Below, piece by piece: positions 26,101 to 38,952 of a stretch of DNA of 64,000 nucleotides. The number at the start of each line of letters is the position of its first letter. Position 1 is the first letter of the stretch. The position numbers were made by a program, and so were the translations under genes. The notes under the pieces were generated by a model, which saw only the letters and a list, made by a program, of their open reading frames with translations, was not told the DNA's origin and did not search any database. Source of the DNA: Stercorarius parasiticus (taxonomy: Eukaryota; Chordata; Aves; Charadriiformes; Stercorariidae); assembly GCA_013396915.1 (NCBI GenBank), contig VWZL01002558.1:311021-375020 (forward strand). Reading direction: 5' to 3'.

Positions 26101-29100
26101 GTGGCATGGGAGGGTCTGAGCTTCCCAAGACTTCTCCAAGTGAGTCCAGTGCCACTGTTGTGGGAAACCACATGTCTCTGCATCGTTATAGTCCCACAAC
26201 CTCTCCCTGTGAACAGTTTCCTAGAAATATGCCGTCATAGCCGCTGCACTTCTCAGGACCCCCAGGGGTCACAAATGCCCTCAGCAGAGCTGATGCTTGG
26301 CTCAGGGGGAGAGATAATACAGCTGTAAAGCCTAGGGTTCTGTCTTCTTCAGAAAACTTCTCTTGCTTCTTTTCTGGTTATCAGATATTTCCTTGGAGTC
26401 TTCAGTGTGGTTGGGATGGTGAGATGAAGGCACATGAATTTGTTTACTGCAGGAAAAGAAGACGCTCATTTGGAGGGAAGCTTATTTGTTTGGACCAAGC
26501 AAGGCTCTTTGCATTTTATGTATTAAGAAAGCTTTTCACATTCCGTACTATCTACGGAGCTGGTTCAACTGGTTCAATTTGAATGTTGCTGCAGAGCTCC
26601 TTTGCCTCTGCCAGTGTGGAATCTCCAAGCCATCAGCGGGAAGGTATGAACCACTTATTGCAGTATCTTTCCACAAAACCATGTCTTTTCTATGGCTTTT
26701 TTTCTTAAAAAGGATAAAAATCCAACTTTTTCAATATAATTTGCTAAGTTTTTCACCTATTCTATGGTTTTTATTCTTGATATATGATTGACAGACAAAA
26801 CCCAATAAGCAAAGGCTACTGAAAGAAACCCTTTAAAACATACACTGTATGACAAAACTGTCCCTCTTCTATTTTATTTTGCCAAACATTACATTATTCC
26901 AGGTTTTTCACTTTTTTTCCCTTTTGGAAAATCAAGTGGGTCATCCTTTTACAGTCTGCCAGGTGGTCAAGACGATCTGCAGAACCTGCTCTCTCAAGTC
27001 AACCCAAAACTCTGAAAAGGAAATCAGAACGAGGTATTTGAAATTTCTGTTCCATTTTGGATCATATTGGCATTGGCTGTATTGCATCATCAAAACCTCA
27101 TGCAGCAAATGGAAATAGCACAGGCTCAGTTCAACGTTATCAACAACTTGCTTGAGCGTAGCTGTAACGCCACTTCTCTCTTCTGGTTCCTACCCCTCCC
27201 CAAGACTCATCCCTGCCACGATGTCTGTCAGGCAATTATAGAGGGCTAGACTGAGAGCCAGAGGGTGGCCACTTTTTTAACTTCCAGCCTTAAAAAAGTT
27301 CAGACCTGAGCAGGCGTCCACCATAAATAGGGTGGGGAGAGCATGGAAAGATGTTGCTCAGGACAGATACCTTGTGTCCGAAAGCAAGTCCTTGTGCTCT
27401 GCCCTTGATGGTACAAGCTTGCTTCCCAGCAAGGAGCAGCCTGTGGGAGATTGCTGCCTCCTTCTCTGCTCCAGCCTCTGCCATGCTGATTCAAGAAGCA
27501 GCAGGCAGGGGAGGAAACATGGCCACTGGTAGGAGTAACAGTGCCCAGCCTTAGAATGAGGGTCTGCGCCCAGCTGCCCCTCAAAGGCCACCCCATGGGG
27601 ATATGAGTGGGGTGCAGATGCTCTCCTTCCCAGCCATCCCACACACCTGACAGGCTTGGAGATCCGCCGTGTGGCATTGCCCACAACAGGTAGCTGCTGC
27701 AGGCAGTGAAATCACCTGTGAATCCTACAGCAGAACCTGGGAGGGCCAGGCAGGCCCCCGCTGTCCCCAAGGACACGGGGCTGGTGGTGGCTGGCTGTGA
27801 CCAGGACTGGCACCTCGGGAGCTGGGGGCACCTCCTCACCTGCTCTCTACCCCTCCACAGCAGGAACAGCCAATCTGGCTTGTCAAGGCTCTTCCCCCAG
27901 GTCTCAGCCCTTCTACTCCCTCCTATACTTCTCTCTCACTTTGGGACCTGCCTGGTTTTGGTCCTGTTGGCTTTGCCTATGTTTTTTAGAAGTTTTGTGT
28001 CAGACTTCTGTGGAGCAGAAGCTGCATGTGGATGTGCCGATGCCAGCAGGAGTTGTGCCAGTCCCTTCCTAATGCAGCACGAGAGCGGTCGTACCGATGC
28101 TGTGGGAGTTAGTATTGTTGTCAGTCACTCCTTGTTTAACTCAGTTTGAAATGAGCTCAGTAAAACTGAAGAATGGCCTAATAGTTAACTGCAATTTGGC
28201 TGAATGTCAGGTAGTGCCTTTGGGTCTGTAGAAATTTGCAGTGATTAAACCACCTTCTTAAGGAACCTGTTTTGCTGAGCATTTTGAATCTGTGTTTTTA
28301 ATGTAATTTTGGTATGGACTATAAGTATAGGGCACAAGACGGTGTCAGTGTTGTTCTTTGAAATCAATGACCTATACACATGGAAAACATTAAACGATGG
28401 GCTATTGACTCCTAGGTGCATGACATGTCTAACAAAAGTGGGACATGCAAAATACTTATTTCCATAATTGACGAGAATGATTCCAAAATAACACACAGAT
28501 AACCACACTTACCAAACCACATAAATTGTACTTTCTGCATGTTAATGTCTGCACTAATTAGGAATTGAGGATTAATGATCCTTTGCTACCAAACCCCCCC
28601 AAAATATTAAACAGTTGGAGCCTTGGAGGGAATACGAACAGTAATTGCTGATCTGTGGGCTGGCAAGATTTCCTTCCTTGTCTCTCTGTTTGCTGGCTGC
28701 AGTGATGACTTGCAGTCTGGAGGCAGATTTTGCCCGGTCATTGTCCCAAACTCCAAGATATGTGGGATCTTCTGCATTTTTGAAGGAATACATGATTTGA
28801 ATCGCTCTGTGGGTCCCTTAGCGGTTGTGTGTCAGGGACCCCACACGCTTTGCAGCTATGGAGACATGAAGGGCCTGGCAGAAATGCCGCTGATTCACCA
28901 TCCTTTGTAACAGATCTCAATAAAATTACCCAGCTGATATCAATAAAAATTAGAGGCCTCAGTAAAATTTTCTTGCAGACCTCTGTAAAATTTACCTAAA
29001 TGGCTCTAGGCTGGACCTTCATCTGGTGTAATATAAAGTAGTTCGTTGGAGGTTTATGGATTTATAGTGGCTGAAGATGTGTTCCAATGCTATAAAACAG

Positions 29101-32100
29101 CATTCTTCACTCCAAAAGTTGCCACAGTAGTTTTTATTCCCTTACTGTAGAAGTATGTCCTTGTGGTTGCTACATCGAATAAAGTTGCAGCTTTACACGA
29201 AGTGTTGGGAAAATATATGAAGATCAGAAGGTATTTCCAGGTGTTTACAAATGAGGAAGTGCAAGAATAATGGGGTTGCTGCTGCTGTTGTTACTGATGT
29301 GTGCCAATGTGACCAGAACCCCTAATTATGGACTGGGCCCTGCTGTGTTAGCTACCGTTCAATGCCAGAACAAAAAGATAATTTGAACACTCTTTTGGAC
29401 AGAGACCAGGTGTTACATTATCTGTTCCGAACAAACGTGTGAGCGTAAATAAAGGCAAGTATCAAATACACTGTTTTGTCGCAGCTACTGTGCATGTCCT
29501 GCATGCTGCAGGCTGCCATTCGCCGTCAGCACAGGTCTGTCTGGATTGAAAAGGGTTCTGTCGAGTGCAGATGTAGCCAGGGAGAACCTTTTGTTTGTAC
29601 AGGAAGCTTACTGACACTAATTAAACATTTTCTTTATTTGGAAAGCAAACAATTCATGACCACCTACATGCCCCCACATTTACACAAATAGTTGATTACA
29701 AACCTCTTCTGTTCTGGAAGACTGAGAGGGAATTCCTATTTTAGCTGCACTGAAATGACAGAGGTAGGCAATTCAAGTAATGGCCCGTTAGTCGGTTATT
29801 AGATATTGCTTTTCAGCAAAATTGCTAATGATGATGGTCTTTCCATGCTACCTTTAAGAGAGTGCACAGTATATTCTGAAGAGAGATTATCTCAGATACG
29901 GAAGGCCACCAGCTTGAATACTGTCCAAATCAACCAATTATCTGTGACAATCAACCAACTCTGCCGGGCCACGCAGAAATTAGTTGCTATATAAAGTTCC
30001 ATGCTTTAAATTGAATGGCTAACAGTACAAATGTGAAATTACTCATGAGATGAGACTTGATTTTAGAGGAAGAATAAACTTTTACTAGAGGTGGATCTCC
30101 TCCTGGGGGTACAAGAACCATTGTTCTGGGTAAGTATCTTCATCATCCTTTAAAAGCAGTTCATAAAAACTGTCCAAGCATAGCTAATCTAAAATCCTTC
30201 AGCCCACATCATGGTGGCCAGCTATAACTAGATACTGATCTGTTCCTAACTGTTGAGCTTTCCAGTCTGAACAGACCGAGTTTTGTTCAGCAGAAAATCG
30301 TGAAGTTGGTCACCCCAGCTATTGGAGAAATCCCTACTGATTTGGTGGCTTTTTTCATTAGTGCAAATGCTGATACAAGCACACGCGCCCGCAGAATGGC
30401 TGTCAGTCATCAGTAAGGTTATAAGTACCACTAAAGCTTCCCACATCGTTTTGGGGATTCACGAAGTATCCCAGGAATGAACATTCCGTGGCTGACCCCC
30501 ACTTACAGGATACAGATTCAAGAACTTTTTGTGCATTAATAAAACATATACCGTGTTATCTTTCTTCCTCCACCTGATTGCAGCGAGACAGTCTCATACT
30601 GTGTTAGTACTTCTAGCGCATTCATAAAAAAATTTCCCCGAAAGAAACAGAATGATGGATGAATCTTTACATTGAAAAATAGTGTCTTTACTGATGCCAT
30701 AAAAAGTTCTATAGAATGTGCTTCTGCTGAACTACTGAGTTTGCATTGCATATGAGAATTTCTGGTATAAAACCTGATTATTGTGTTTTTATTTAAAAAT
30801 GTAAAATGTCCTTATCCACATTTCTTGGCAAGCAATATTCAGACATTATTTTAGCAGATCCTCTCAGCAGAAAAAGTTTTCTCAAATTCCAGGCTCTGGC
30901 ACTGCATGTACTTTCACTATGGAAATGACAGATTACAAAAATCTCTTCATGTTGCTGCTTAAACAAAGACATTTCCTCAGTCTTAGCCAAAGAAGGATGT
31001 ATGGAAGGATAAGGAATTTCTTCATAATAAATTTCAGTAACATATGCCCGAGTAAGTATATCCAACTAAACCAAAGGAAGAGAAAGCAAAACAACTAAGA
31101 AGGAGGAAAAACGGGTCAAGAAAAACTAGGCTCCTGTTAACATTTCAGGGTTACTACAAGACAAGAGTAAACCCACTACATCTGAAGAGGTTTGCCCAAT
31201 AAGCAATGTGTTTTGGATAAACCGGACAAAAGCTCAGGAAATGGGAAGGACAACTGTATTGCACAGCTGCTGAGTCACCCAGCGCTGGTTTAGGAGACTG
31301 TTTTGGGTAGCAGAGGGAACTGGGGCTGCCAAAGCAGGATGGGAGTGCTGGGAGGTAAGTGTGGTGGGACAGAAGCTTCCTTTTGGGCAACCTAAGCGGT
31401 AGGGCTGACACCTGAGGACACATTTAGGACAGGGATGAAGGAGAAAAGCACATTTAGCCCTGCATACATTACAAAAAAGTACACTACTGGTCAAACACGT
31501 GAGCTTCAGCTATGCTTGTGGGAAACTTTTATCCCCTCTCCCTGCAAACAAAGCACCGTGTGCAGCTACTGATGAAAGGAAAATACTTGTGCTCTGGGTG
31601 AAACTAGAGAAATGTTGATTTGCGACAGTCATACAAGGAAAGGAATTTTGATTCACTACATCTTTAAAAGAATAAATAAAAATAAATGCAATGACCAGGC
31701 AGAGAGAGGTTACCATGAAGAAACAAGTCAAACAGATACAAGGTTCCCCTCAGAGGAGTTGCAGGACTCCCTTGCAACAGAAAGTTGTGGTTCAAGTGTC
31801 CAGCCTCTGCAGAGGACACGTGGTACCGTCACTCCTGCTGCTGCCCAAACTGAGAGGGAAGAAACAAGCCACAGGAACAAGATGCTGTCTTTGCTGGGAA
31901 GAGGTACAGAAGGGAAGGAAGGAGGAAGGGCAGGAGTAATCATGAGCAGAAGCCACGGCCCAGCTTCTCCTGCCCTTCAGTCGGCTGGCACAGGGCTCCA
32001 TAAAGCCTCTGCCCTACAGCTAATCCTCACCCCGTGCCCAGCCACCAGCAAGGCAGTGAGTTTTGCCAAGGCAATGAAATATGGGTTTAAATCCCAGGGC

Positions 32101-32104
32101 TAAG
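23123..32104. other. non-coding DNA, no gene recognised
   Basis: The densest open frames are at 27300-28149 (up to 179 codons, both strands). They coincide with a GC-rich patch and have no family resemblance. A 66-codon minus-strand frame at 30246-30446 starts with a signal-peptide-like hydrophobic segment but has no support beyond that. Small inverted repeats occur at 23838-23882, and a degenerate tandem array at about 28912-28996. No CR1 tail or other mobile element end was recognised. Confidence 0.55.
28912..28996. repeat. degenerate tandem array with core CNNTAAAATT
   Basis: Four imperfect copies of a core resembling CTCARTAAAATT occur at roughly 20-25-nt spacing: near 28916, 28939, 28958 and 28981. 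The intervening bases differ between copies, although AGGCCTC and AGACCTC flanks recur between the later ones. It looks like an old short minisatellite that has diverged. Confidence 0.5.
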
Positions 32105-32165
32105 CCCTCATTGGATGTAAACGGGAGTAACTCCACGGTGCTCGCTGGAACTGCATCTTGCCCTC
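32105..32165. repeat. possible ancient amniote interspersed repeat fragment
   Basis: The segment around GTAAACGGGAGTAACTCC and the following CTGGAACTGCATCTTGCCC resembles, from memory, a recurrent motif of old sauropsid interspersed repeats (gggagtaactcc ... ctggccc). I cannot name the family or set its borders without a repeat library. The similarity is short, so this is tentative. A possible relative lies at 41140-41228. Confidence 0.3.
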
Positions 32166-32199
32166 AGTTTTCAAGATGCTTTTAAGTATTGGATATAAA

Positions 32200-32480
32200 C
32201 AACCTGCCACCATAGAGGCACTTTGTTTTAGAGCGGATTTTTCACTGCTCCAACGTACCTATTAATTGTAGTAATGTTTTGCTGCACTCCTTTGGATTAA
32301 AATGCTATTTCTAAGTGTCAGTTAATGGGTTTTAGTGAAAGCAATTTATTAAACATTATGTACTCAGTTTAAATCTAACAGGGTAACTAAACATTAAAGT
32401 AACAGGGGGGAAAATCTATATTGCTCTAATTTGTATTGTATGTTCTTTTCACCAAGTATAATTGCTATTGACTGCCTAAA
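32200..32480. promoter_or_regulatory. candidate AT-rich conserved non-coding block
   Basis: The block is AT-rich without simple repeats or long frames. It carries several homeodomain-type TAAT/ATTA cores (for example near 32263, 32322 and 32452) and a TTTATTAAAC element near 32345. This composition is typical of conserved non-coding enhancers in vertebrate gene deserts, but conservation itself cannot be seen from one sequence. The call is inference only. Confidence 0.25.
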
Positions 32481-35400
32481 GCAGTATTCTCCAAATCGTG
32501 AATAACCAGAAAAAAGAAAAATTGCAATTGTATGTAAAAAGCAGTGTCATGGCTTACTAGCATAAGCGTAGAATGAAGAGCCAAGAGTTACGCAATCTGA
32601 TGTTCCGCATTCATTGTTTTTTCTCCCTCTCTAAATTAGGGACATTAATGACTATCCAGCTCCCAGTGGTGTGAGTAGATGGTGAGCATAACAGATGTGT
32701 GCATATTTTATTGGTAATGCAAGCCACTATAGGGGGACTAAAACCAGACTGAACAAGTATCTGTACTTGTACAAAGGACAAGGTGGTGTCATGTCATGGA
32801 GTGGCAGGTTTTTCTCGCAGTGCTACAGGATAAGCTCTCTTTTCTTCATTTCAGCAACGGGTCTCCCTTCTCAATGCACAGCAGGTTAGACTGCCATAGC
32901 CGTAAGAGAGTGGTGTCCACATTATCCTGTGTAAGTGAGGGGATGGTGCCCAAGGTATCACTACTATTAAGAAGACTTCCGAGAAAAAAAAAAAAAAAGG
33001 CAAAACCCATACCCTTCTTCAAATCCACAGGATTTTATCTTTATTATTTGGAAAAAAATAATCTCCAGAGTTATCACTAGTAGGCATGTCATTATTCTCC
33101 ACGCTATTTCACCTGGTATTTGGTATCCATCAAGAAATTGACTCATGAGAAAAACTATGCTTTGCCCATCCCACTGCGTTAACCAAAACTTCATTGCTGC
33201 TCTACATCTACCCTGCATAGCCCTGCATAAATAACGGCCTGCAGCTGCAGAAAATTCAACAGCCTGTGAAGATGGACACCAAAGCTAGGGGACCTCATCC
33301 TCACGGGTTTTCTGCAACATTTTTCTGAAATGTTACTGACCAGTTATGATGCACTCACTCCTCTGCCTTCACTAGCACCATCGAAAGAACTGCTCCTCAG
33401 TCTGGCTCTTATTCATGGCAAGTGAATGTGCACTTCAGAAATAAAACTCACTGTTAGGAGAGGAGTTATGAGCAGCTGTATAGCAGCCTTTGATTCACAG
33501 GAATGTAGACTTCAATATTTGGCTGATGTCTGTCTCTTAACTTTTGCTTTCTAAACACCAAAACCTGGTATTACTTTTAATTTTCTACAGCCAAAGAAAA
33601 GTTATCATTCTTTATATGTTTAACTACTTGCTTTGAAGGTGGAACTGTTCGTATGCTAAGTGGTGAACCTTATACGCTATGCAATGCATTCGTTTTGTGA
33701 TATATATTTTGCAACCTGCCTGCTCCTTCCCCTGCGCCCTGTCTGCAGGTCAGTTCCCCTCTGGCAGGTGCAGATTTATGGGGGACAGAAATACAACTTC
33801 ATCTTTCTCACCCTCATACTTCCCTTTCACGGCACCCCCAGCACGCGTTCTCCCAGAACAATGCTGCAGATTATTTCTGAGTCCCTGTGCTGCATTTCAG
33901 AGGCAGACAGAGAGCGCGAATTCGGGACACTCAGACAGTTTGTGTCCTGCCCCCACTACTAGCTCTGGTCGTCTGTACACACCCACCATGTGGAGGGGAA
34001 ATAATAACGTCTCTCTTCCAGCTGACATCTGGGAGACACCTGCTCCAGCTTTAGGTCCTACTTCTAATTTATGTTACTTCTTAGCAACCAGAAACAGTCC
34101 CCAGTTGTCTCCTAAAAGTCAACTTTTGAAGTGTTTCTTTTTTGTAGACTGTGTGGAATCCATTTGCTGAAAATTACAGCCATCTAAGACTCAAAATAAG
34201 TTGATTTTGGAAAAGGTAGTTGCACACCTTCTCCCAGGTTAATGTCAAAGTTTTTTCACACATTGTGTGGAAACCACTTGAGCTAAATAACCTATAAAAT
34301 ATCAGGCCTATCGCTTACCTTCACTACCTGTGCCTGGCCAGCTTCCCAGGCTGGGTTTAACAGCTGACTCCTGCACTGAACTTGCTGAGGAACGTTCAAC
34401 CAGCCTACGCCAGCAAAGGGACAGTGGCAGACAGCTGCAGGGTTATACTGCCTCATATTGGCACAGATATTTCTGCACCAACTCGTCACCTTCTGAAGTA
34501 GAAACAGAAAGTTCAAGGGAGCTATAGAGGCTTAAGTTGTTTTGTAGCACCAGAGTTGGTAGATCTGAAAGCACAGCAACCCCTTGGGGCAGGACCACGT
34601 CCGTTTTGTTTAGCATTGTATCAAGCTTGGCATTCTGTAAGCAAATAAAAATAACAACGATGCTCTGGTGCATTAGTGTCTGCACAGGGAGCCTTTGGCT
34701 GGCTGCATTATGCGTGTCAGTGCAGACAGTGTAGAAACTCCTCTTAAGGAGCTGTGGCCAACAGGGATTGTTCAGCCAGGGGTGTGACAGGGGTGTGCAG
34801 GATTGATTCTTACAGTGCCGTTTAAACTATGCTAGGAGAGAAAGCAAACCAAAACAGCTTTAAACAGGAATTTCTGAGCAAATCTGGGACCACCTGTCTT
34901 TATTGCTTTGCCAGTATTGCAGAAAGTGTTCTTCAGTAACTTCAGTCTGTATTCCAATAGAAATAATATAAAGTTCTTAAGGTATAAGCATGCATGCGTG
35001 TATTCAAAATGGCAAGAAATAAGATAGTAAAATGCATTGATTGGAAAAAGATTCTTTGCTAGAAAACTGCAGAATACAGAGATTCAAATAACAGACAAAA
35101 ATAGAAGCATTTGCGGTGTATTATATAGGTATTTCTAGTGAATTATGGGTATTTTCCCTTATTACCTTTAACATTTAGGTTTAGCTGGCCTGGTTCTACC
35201 ACTGTGCATCTCCTTCTATACAAGAGAGCCCCTCTTCAGTGTTGGATGATGGGATTGTCAGCACCATTTGACTTTCACTCCACCTTCTCTCAAGTCAGCA
35301 ATGAGGATGGAGGAGTTAGTTTGCTACTTGACAAATGTTATGGGTGGGAACAACTTTGGAAAACGTCTGTGGATCTGAAGCCTATGTGTCAGAGTCGACT

Positions 35401-36320
35401 TTGTTAGTTAATTTTGGCAATGCTCTTAAGCTACTGATTCCCAGGACCTGGGGCAATCCACGGAGGAGAGAATCACTCAGTCCTTTCTGCTGTGGCTTTT
35501 ATATTCTTTCACCAGGTAGCAGTTACTGGCAGGTGTTGGAGACAGGATATTAAGTTAAACCAACCTCTGGTCTGACCCCATAGGGCAGTTCTTTCAGTTT
35601 TATTTAGAGCCACATCTCAGCAGTGGAAGAGTCTGTAGCCTGATCCATTACCCAGTTAAAAGAACATGCTGCAACTCACTTAAAAGCAAATGCAGTCTTA
35701 AATTACACATACAGCAGCTAAAAGTAGCCTCAGCTTAAATTAAAGGGCATGCTTTCCCAGAGGGGCAGCCGGCTCTGGTCGCCCAGAATGAGTCTTTTCC
35801 TGCGTGGGAGATTCTTTTTTTAAGGCTGTATCTGCTTACGCCAAAATGCTTCCTGCTTCAGAGTCTGTGCTAATGCAGGTGAAACGGGAAAGGTGAAGTA
35901 TTACACACTGCTATTATACACTATTTAAACAAATATCCTTTTTTTGGACCTATGGAGGTTTGTTGTTTTGTTTTTTTTTTTTTTTCTTTTTAAAGCCTTA
36001 GCGGGCTTTTGGCAGGAGGGTAATAAGGACTCCAGAAGGAATTCAACATGATGCTTTTTTATCTTGCTGCCAGGGTTGTGGAAAATGCCTTTGGTTGTGG
36101 CTTACAGTAACACCTATCATCTGTTTGCATGTGGGGCTCCAGTGAGGAGCTACGCAAGCGGTTTGTGCCAGCCATACAAAGCAGAGGTAACTTAAAGGTG
36201 GGCAGTTGCTACGTCTGTAAGAAAATACCTCGGTAGGAGGCAGTCACCTGAACTAATGGTTATTTTTGTAACAGATATTCGGAGGGGAAAGGGTTTGTTA
36301 GATCATTTGCAGGGTATAAG

Positions 36321-36343
36321 GGGAGAGGAGAGGAGAGGAGAGG
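36321..36343. repeat. (GGAGA)n microsatellite, about 4-5 copies
   Basis: GGAGA-type pentamers follow GGTATAAG. The tract is short and purine-only on the plus strand. Confidence 0.85.
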
Positions 36344-36769
36344 GCAAGAGTTAGGTGAAAGTTACCATTTTCAGGATCAGACACCTGAATTCAAATGCCT
36401 ACCTTCGGACAGCTATTAGGTACCTTTGTTGGATCTGTTACTGAAATTGAAAGGCAAAAACTAGAAGGGTCTTGATGTATGAAGCCAACCTCAGATACAG
36501 AAGTGTTCCTCGGGGTGAATATGTCTGTGCAGGTCCAAATTAGCAATAATGTGGCCCAAAGGAGAATGCCTAGCACAGACCTGCACGTTGCACCTTTCCT
36601 GCCGTCTCCCTCCTGAAAGTTAATCACACATTTTCTTTCATTTTTCTATACAGTAACTTTGGAGCTTCGTTCCTTACTCAGTTTGCACTTCACCTCTTGG
36701 TTGTATTTTGTTTCTGTTGTTCTTGTTGTGCTGGCTAAATAATGCAGGAAGACTAATAAATTCAAATAA

Positions 36770-37020
36770 AATTTCTGATTGGTGTAACATCAGTTTAACT
36801 ATCTAGAATAATTTAGTGTTATTGGGTACTTTATATGATGAGTTCATGATGTTTAGACTAGAAAATAATAAAATGCACTCAATTGATTAAGCTCTTTGTA
36901 GGAGTCTAAGAATTAGCATACTGTCTAATGGCGAATAATTTATAATTATCAAGAAGAGCTGATAAACGGGCTCAATGCTATTGACTCCCTGACTTGATAA
37001 CCCTGATCAGCAAGCTTCAT
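36770..37020. promoter_or_regulatory. candidate AT-rich conserved non-coding block
   Basis: The block includes TAAT/ATTA cores, an AATAATTTATAATTATC stretch near 36934 and the palindrome-like TCAATTGATTAA near 36879. It has no simple repeat, no open frame and no mobile-element signature. The motif density suggests a homeodomain-responsive regulatory element; the assignment is inference from composition only. Confidence 0.25.
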
Positions 37021-38928
37021 TAACAGAAAAGTCCTAGCTTGAACGTAACTCTATAAAAGCCGTGAGATGACTTTCACACTTTGTCTCTTGAACGGGATGC
37101 TGCTGTTTTGACAGACGGTCCCAAAGTGCTGCCTTTGGAGAGCAGCACATGCTTCAGATTGAGCGGCATGTTGCTAGGCTGACTGGCAACTCATTCCCAA
37201 GCGGAAGTTTCCCCTGCAAGCAAAATTTCTGTTTTGAAATGAAGTAGTACAGGATATTTATAAAGCAACTTACTGCGAAATCTTGGCCTGGACTTCATTA
37301 ACTATACATGTCAGAGCAGGGAGATGAGTTCTGCAGTGGTATTTGCTATACTCCGTAGACTGTAGTCAGAGATACAGTCTGGTTCCTTTCACGCATTTCT
37401 CTGAAGTGACAGCTGCTTGAGCCAAATTTAAGGTTAGAGGGAACTTGTAGAAATGTAGGAATGAGTAGATCACAGCTTCCGGAGTGGACCTGTGGCCACT
37501 GGATCTTTACTGAACTGGAGGAAGGTGAATACGCGGGGCTTGCATGGAGAGGCAAAAGTACTGCATGACAACTGAAAGACACTAATATGCTCTGCCATCT
37601 AAATGGGCTCTTTTGAAGCACGTTCCCCGTTCCCGTGGCTCAGTTATGAACGGCAAGTTCTCATTTAGTTGAGAACTGCCCTCGCCTCTGACTGATGGCA
37701 TTGAAACAAACTTTTGGCTGTTCTCTTCTTCTGCTGGTGTGGGTCTGGGCACACCAGCTTTCTGCTTGGCCCCACGCCCTCTGGTCTACTTCAGTGTTTC
37801 ACACACAAGCGGAGTTAGCAGAGCCTGTGGCCGTCATTGGCATGTAGCAGATTTGTGACAGCCACAGATTTGGCATTTCAAGTCAAAATAGAACAAACTG
37901 ATATGTTTTCATGCAAAGTCATTGGCCTGCAGAATGGGATAAAGATGATGAAAGAGCACGTGTCCCTGGAAAGTTCTGGAGCATAACAAATCCTTTTTTT
38001 GCCTATGCTTTTGCAGTTTTCTTTTGGAGTGGCATAGATAGGTATTACTGATTTAGGAAGCTAGAAAAACTTAGATTCTTACCCTCTGTTGTTGAAATGT
38101 CGAGATACTCAGTTTCAAAACGGTCCCTTTGAATGTGTCATCCCTTCTGCCCTTGTTCTGACACAGCAGAACAATTGGTTTGAATGCTTGCCTCTAGCCA
38201 TGCTCTCTTCAATCATCTACTCAAGGTTTCTTGCAGTCAGATCAGAGAGATGGAGCTTTACAGAATACCTTTTGCGGTTTTGAAGGCACTTCTTAGGAGC
38301 ATCGTGCTCAGCTGACATTTATATCTGGGCACTCGGCAGACACTAATAGGAATGGGAATCGCTGGCACACTGTGCATAGAAATGGCTGTCTTCCCCATAT
38401 TTTCACTGTATTTGCTAGGTGTCACATTAGAAAGGCTGAAGCTGTGATGATGGACTAGCTATCAAACCACTACAGCAAATCATGTAGCAGCAAAAACTGC
38501 TTTGCTAAGAAACAGAACAATTCTCATTTTCAAAAATAAATTCTCAGTGCTTTAAAGACTGGAATGCAATAGTTTGTATGCATCTTATGTGTCATAAGGG
38601 CTCGGTCTGGACAAGCAAGCAGAGGGGCTGGTTATGTTTCATTCCAAGATCACAAAACTTTGCATGTTTTTGCTAATTAAAAACATACTTCAGAGAAGAC
38701 ACTTTAAACTCACATTGCTACAAATGAGAAATTTAAGGTAAACTTGCAGCCCTAAGAATTTCGAATCTCCTTAAATTTGTCTAATTGTGTGGTGCAGTCT
38801 ATATAACTCATATAGTTAAGCAGTTCAGCACATATACAGCAATTCCTTAAAATATCTTCAAAGCAACGATGACTAGCGTGTCATAGCAGAGAAGAATCTA
38901 TGACAATAATATGTACAAATATAAACAA

Positions 38929-38952
38929 TGTACTAATAATAGTATTAGTACA
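38929..38952. repeat. perfect inverted repeat, 10-bp arms, 4-nt loop
   Basis: TGTACTAATA at 38929-38938 is the exact reverse complement of TATTAGTACA at 38943-38952, with ATAG between. The surrounding 80 bases are AT-rich and carry further TGTAC and AATATTGTT pieces that partly mirror one another. It may form a small cruciform or hairpin. It is far too short for a microRNA precursor on its own. Confidence 0.85.

Noticed and set aside
27300..28149. 179-codon minus and 147-codon plus frames
   Set aside because: Same GC-driven pattern, no recognisable domain, no consistent splice context.
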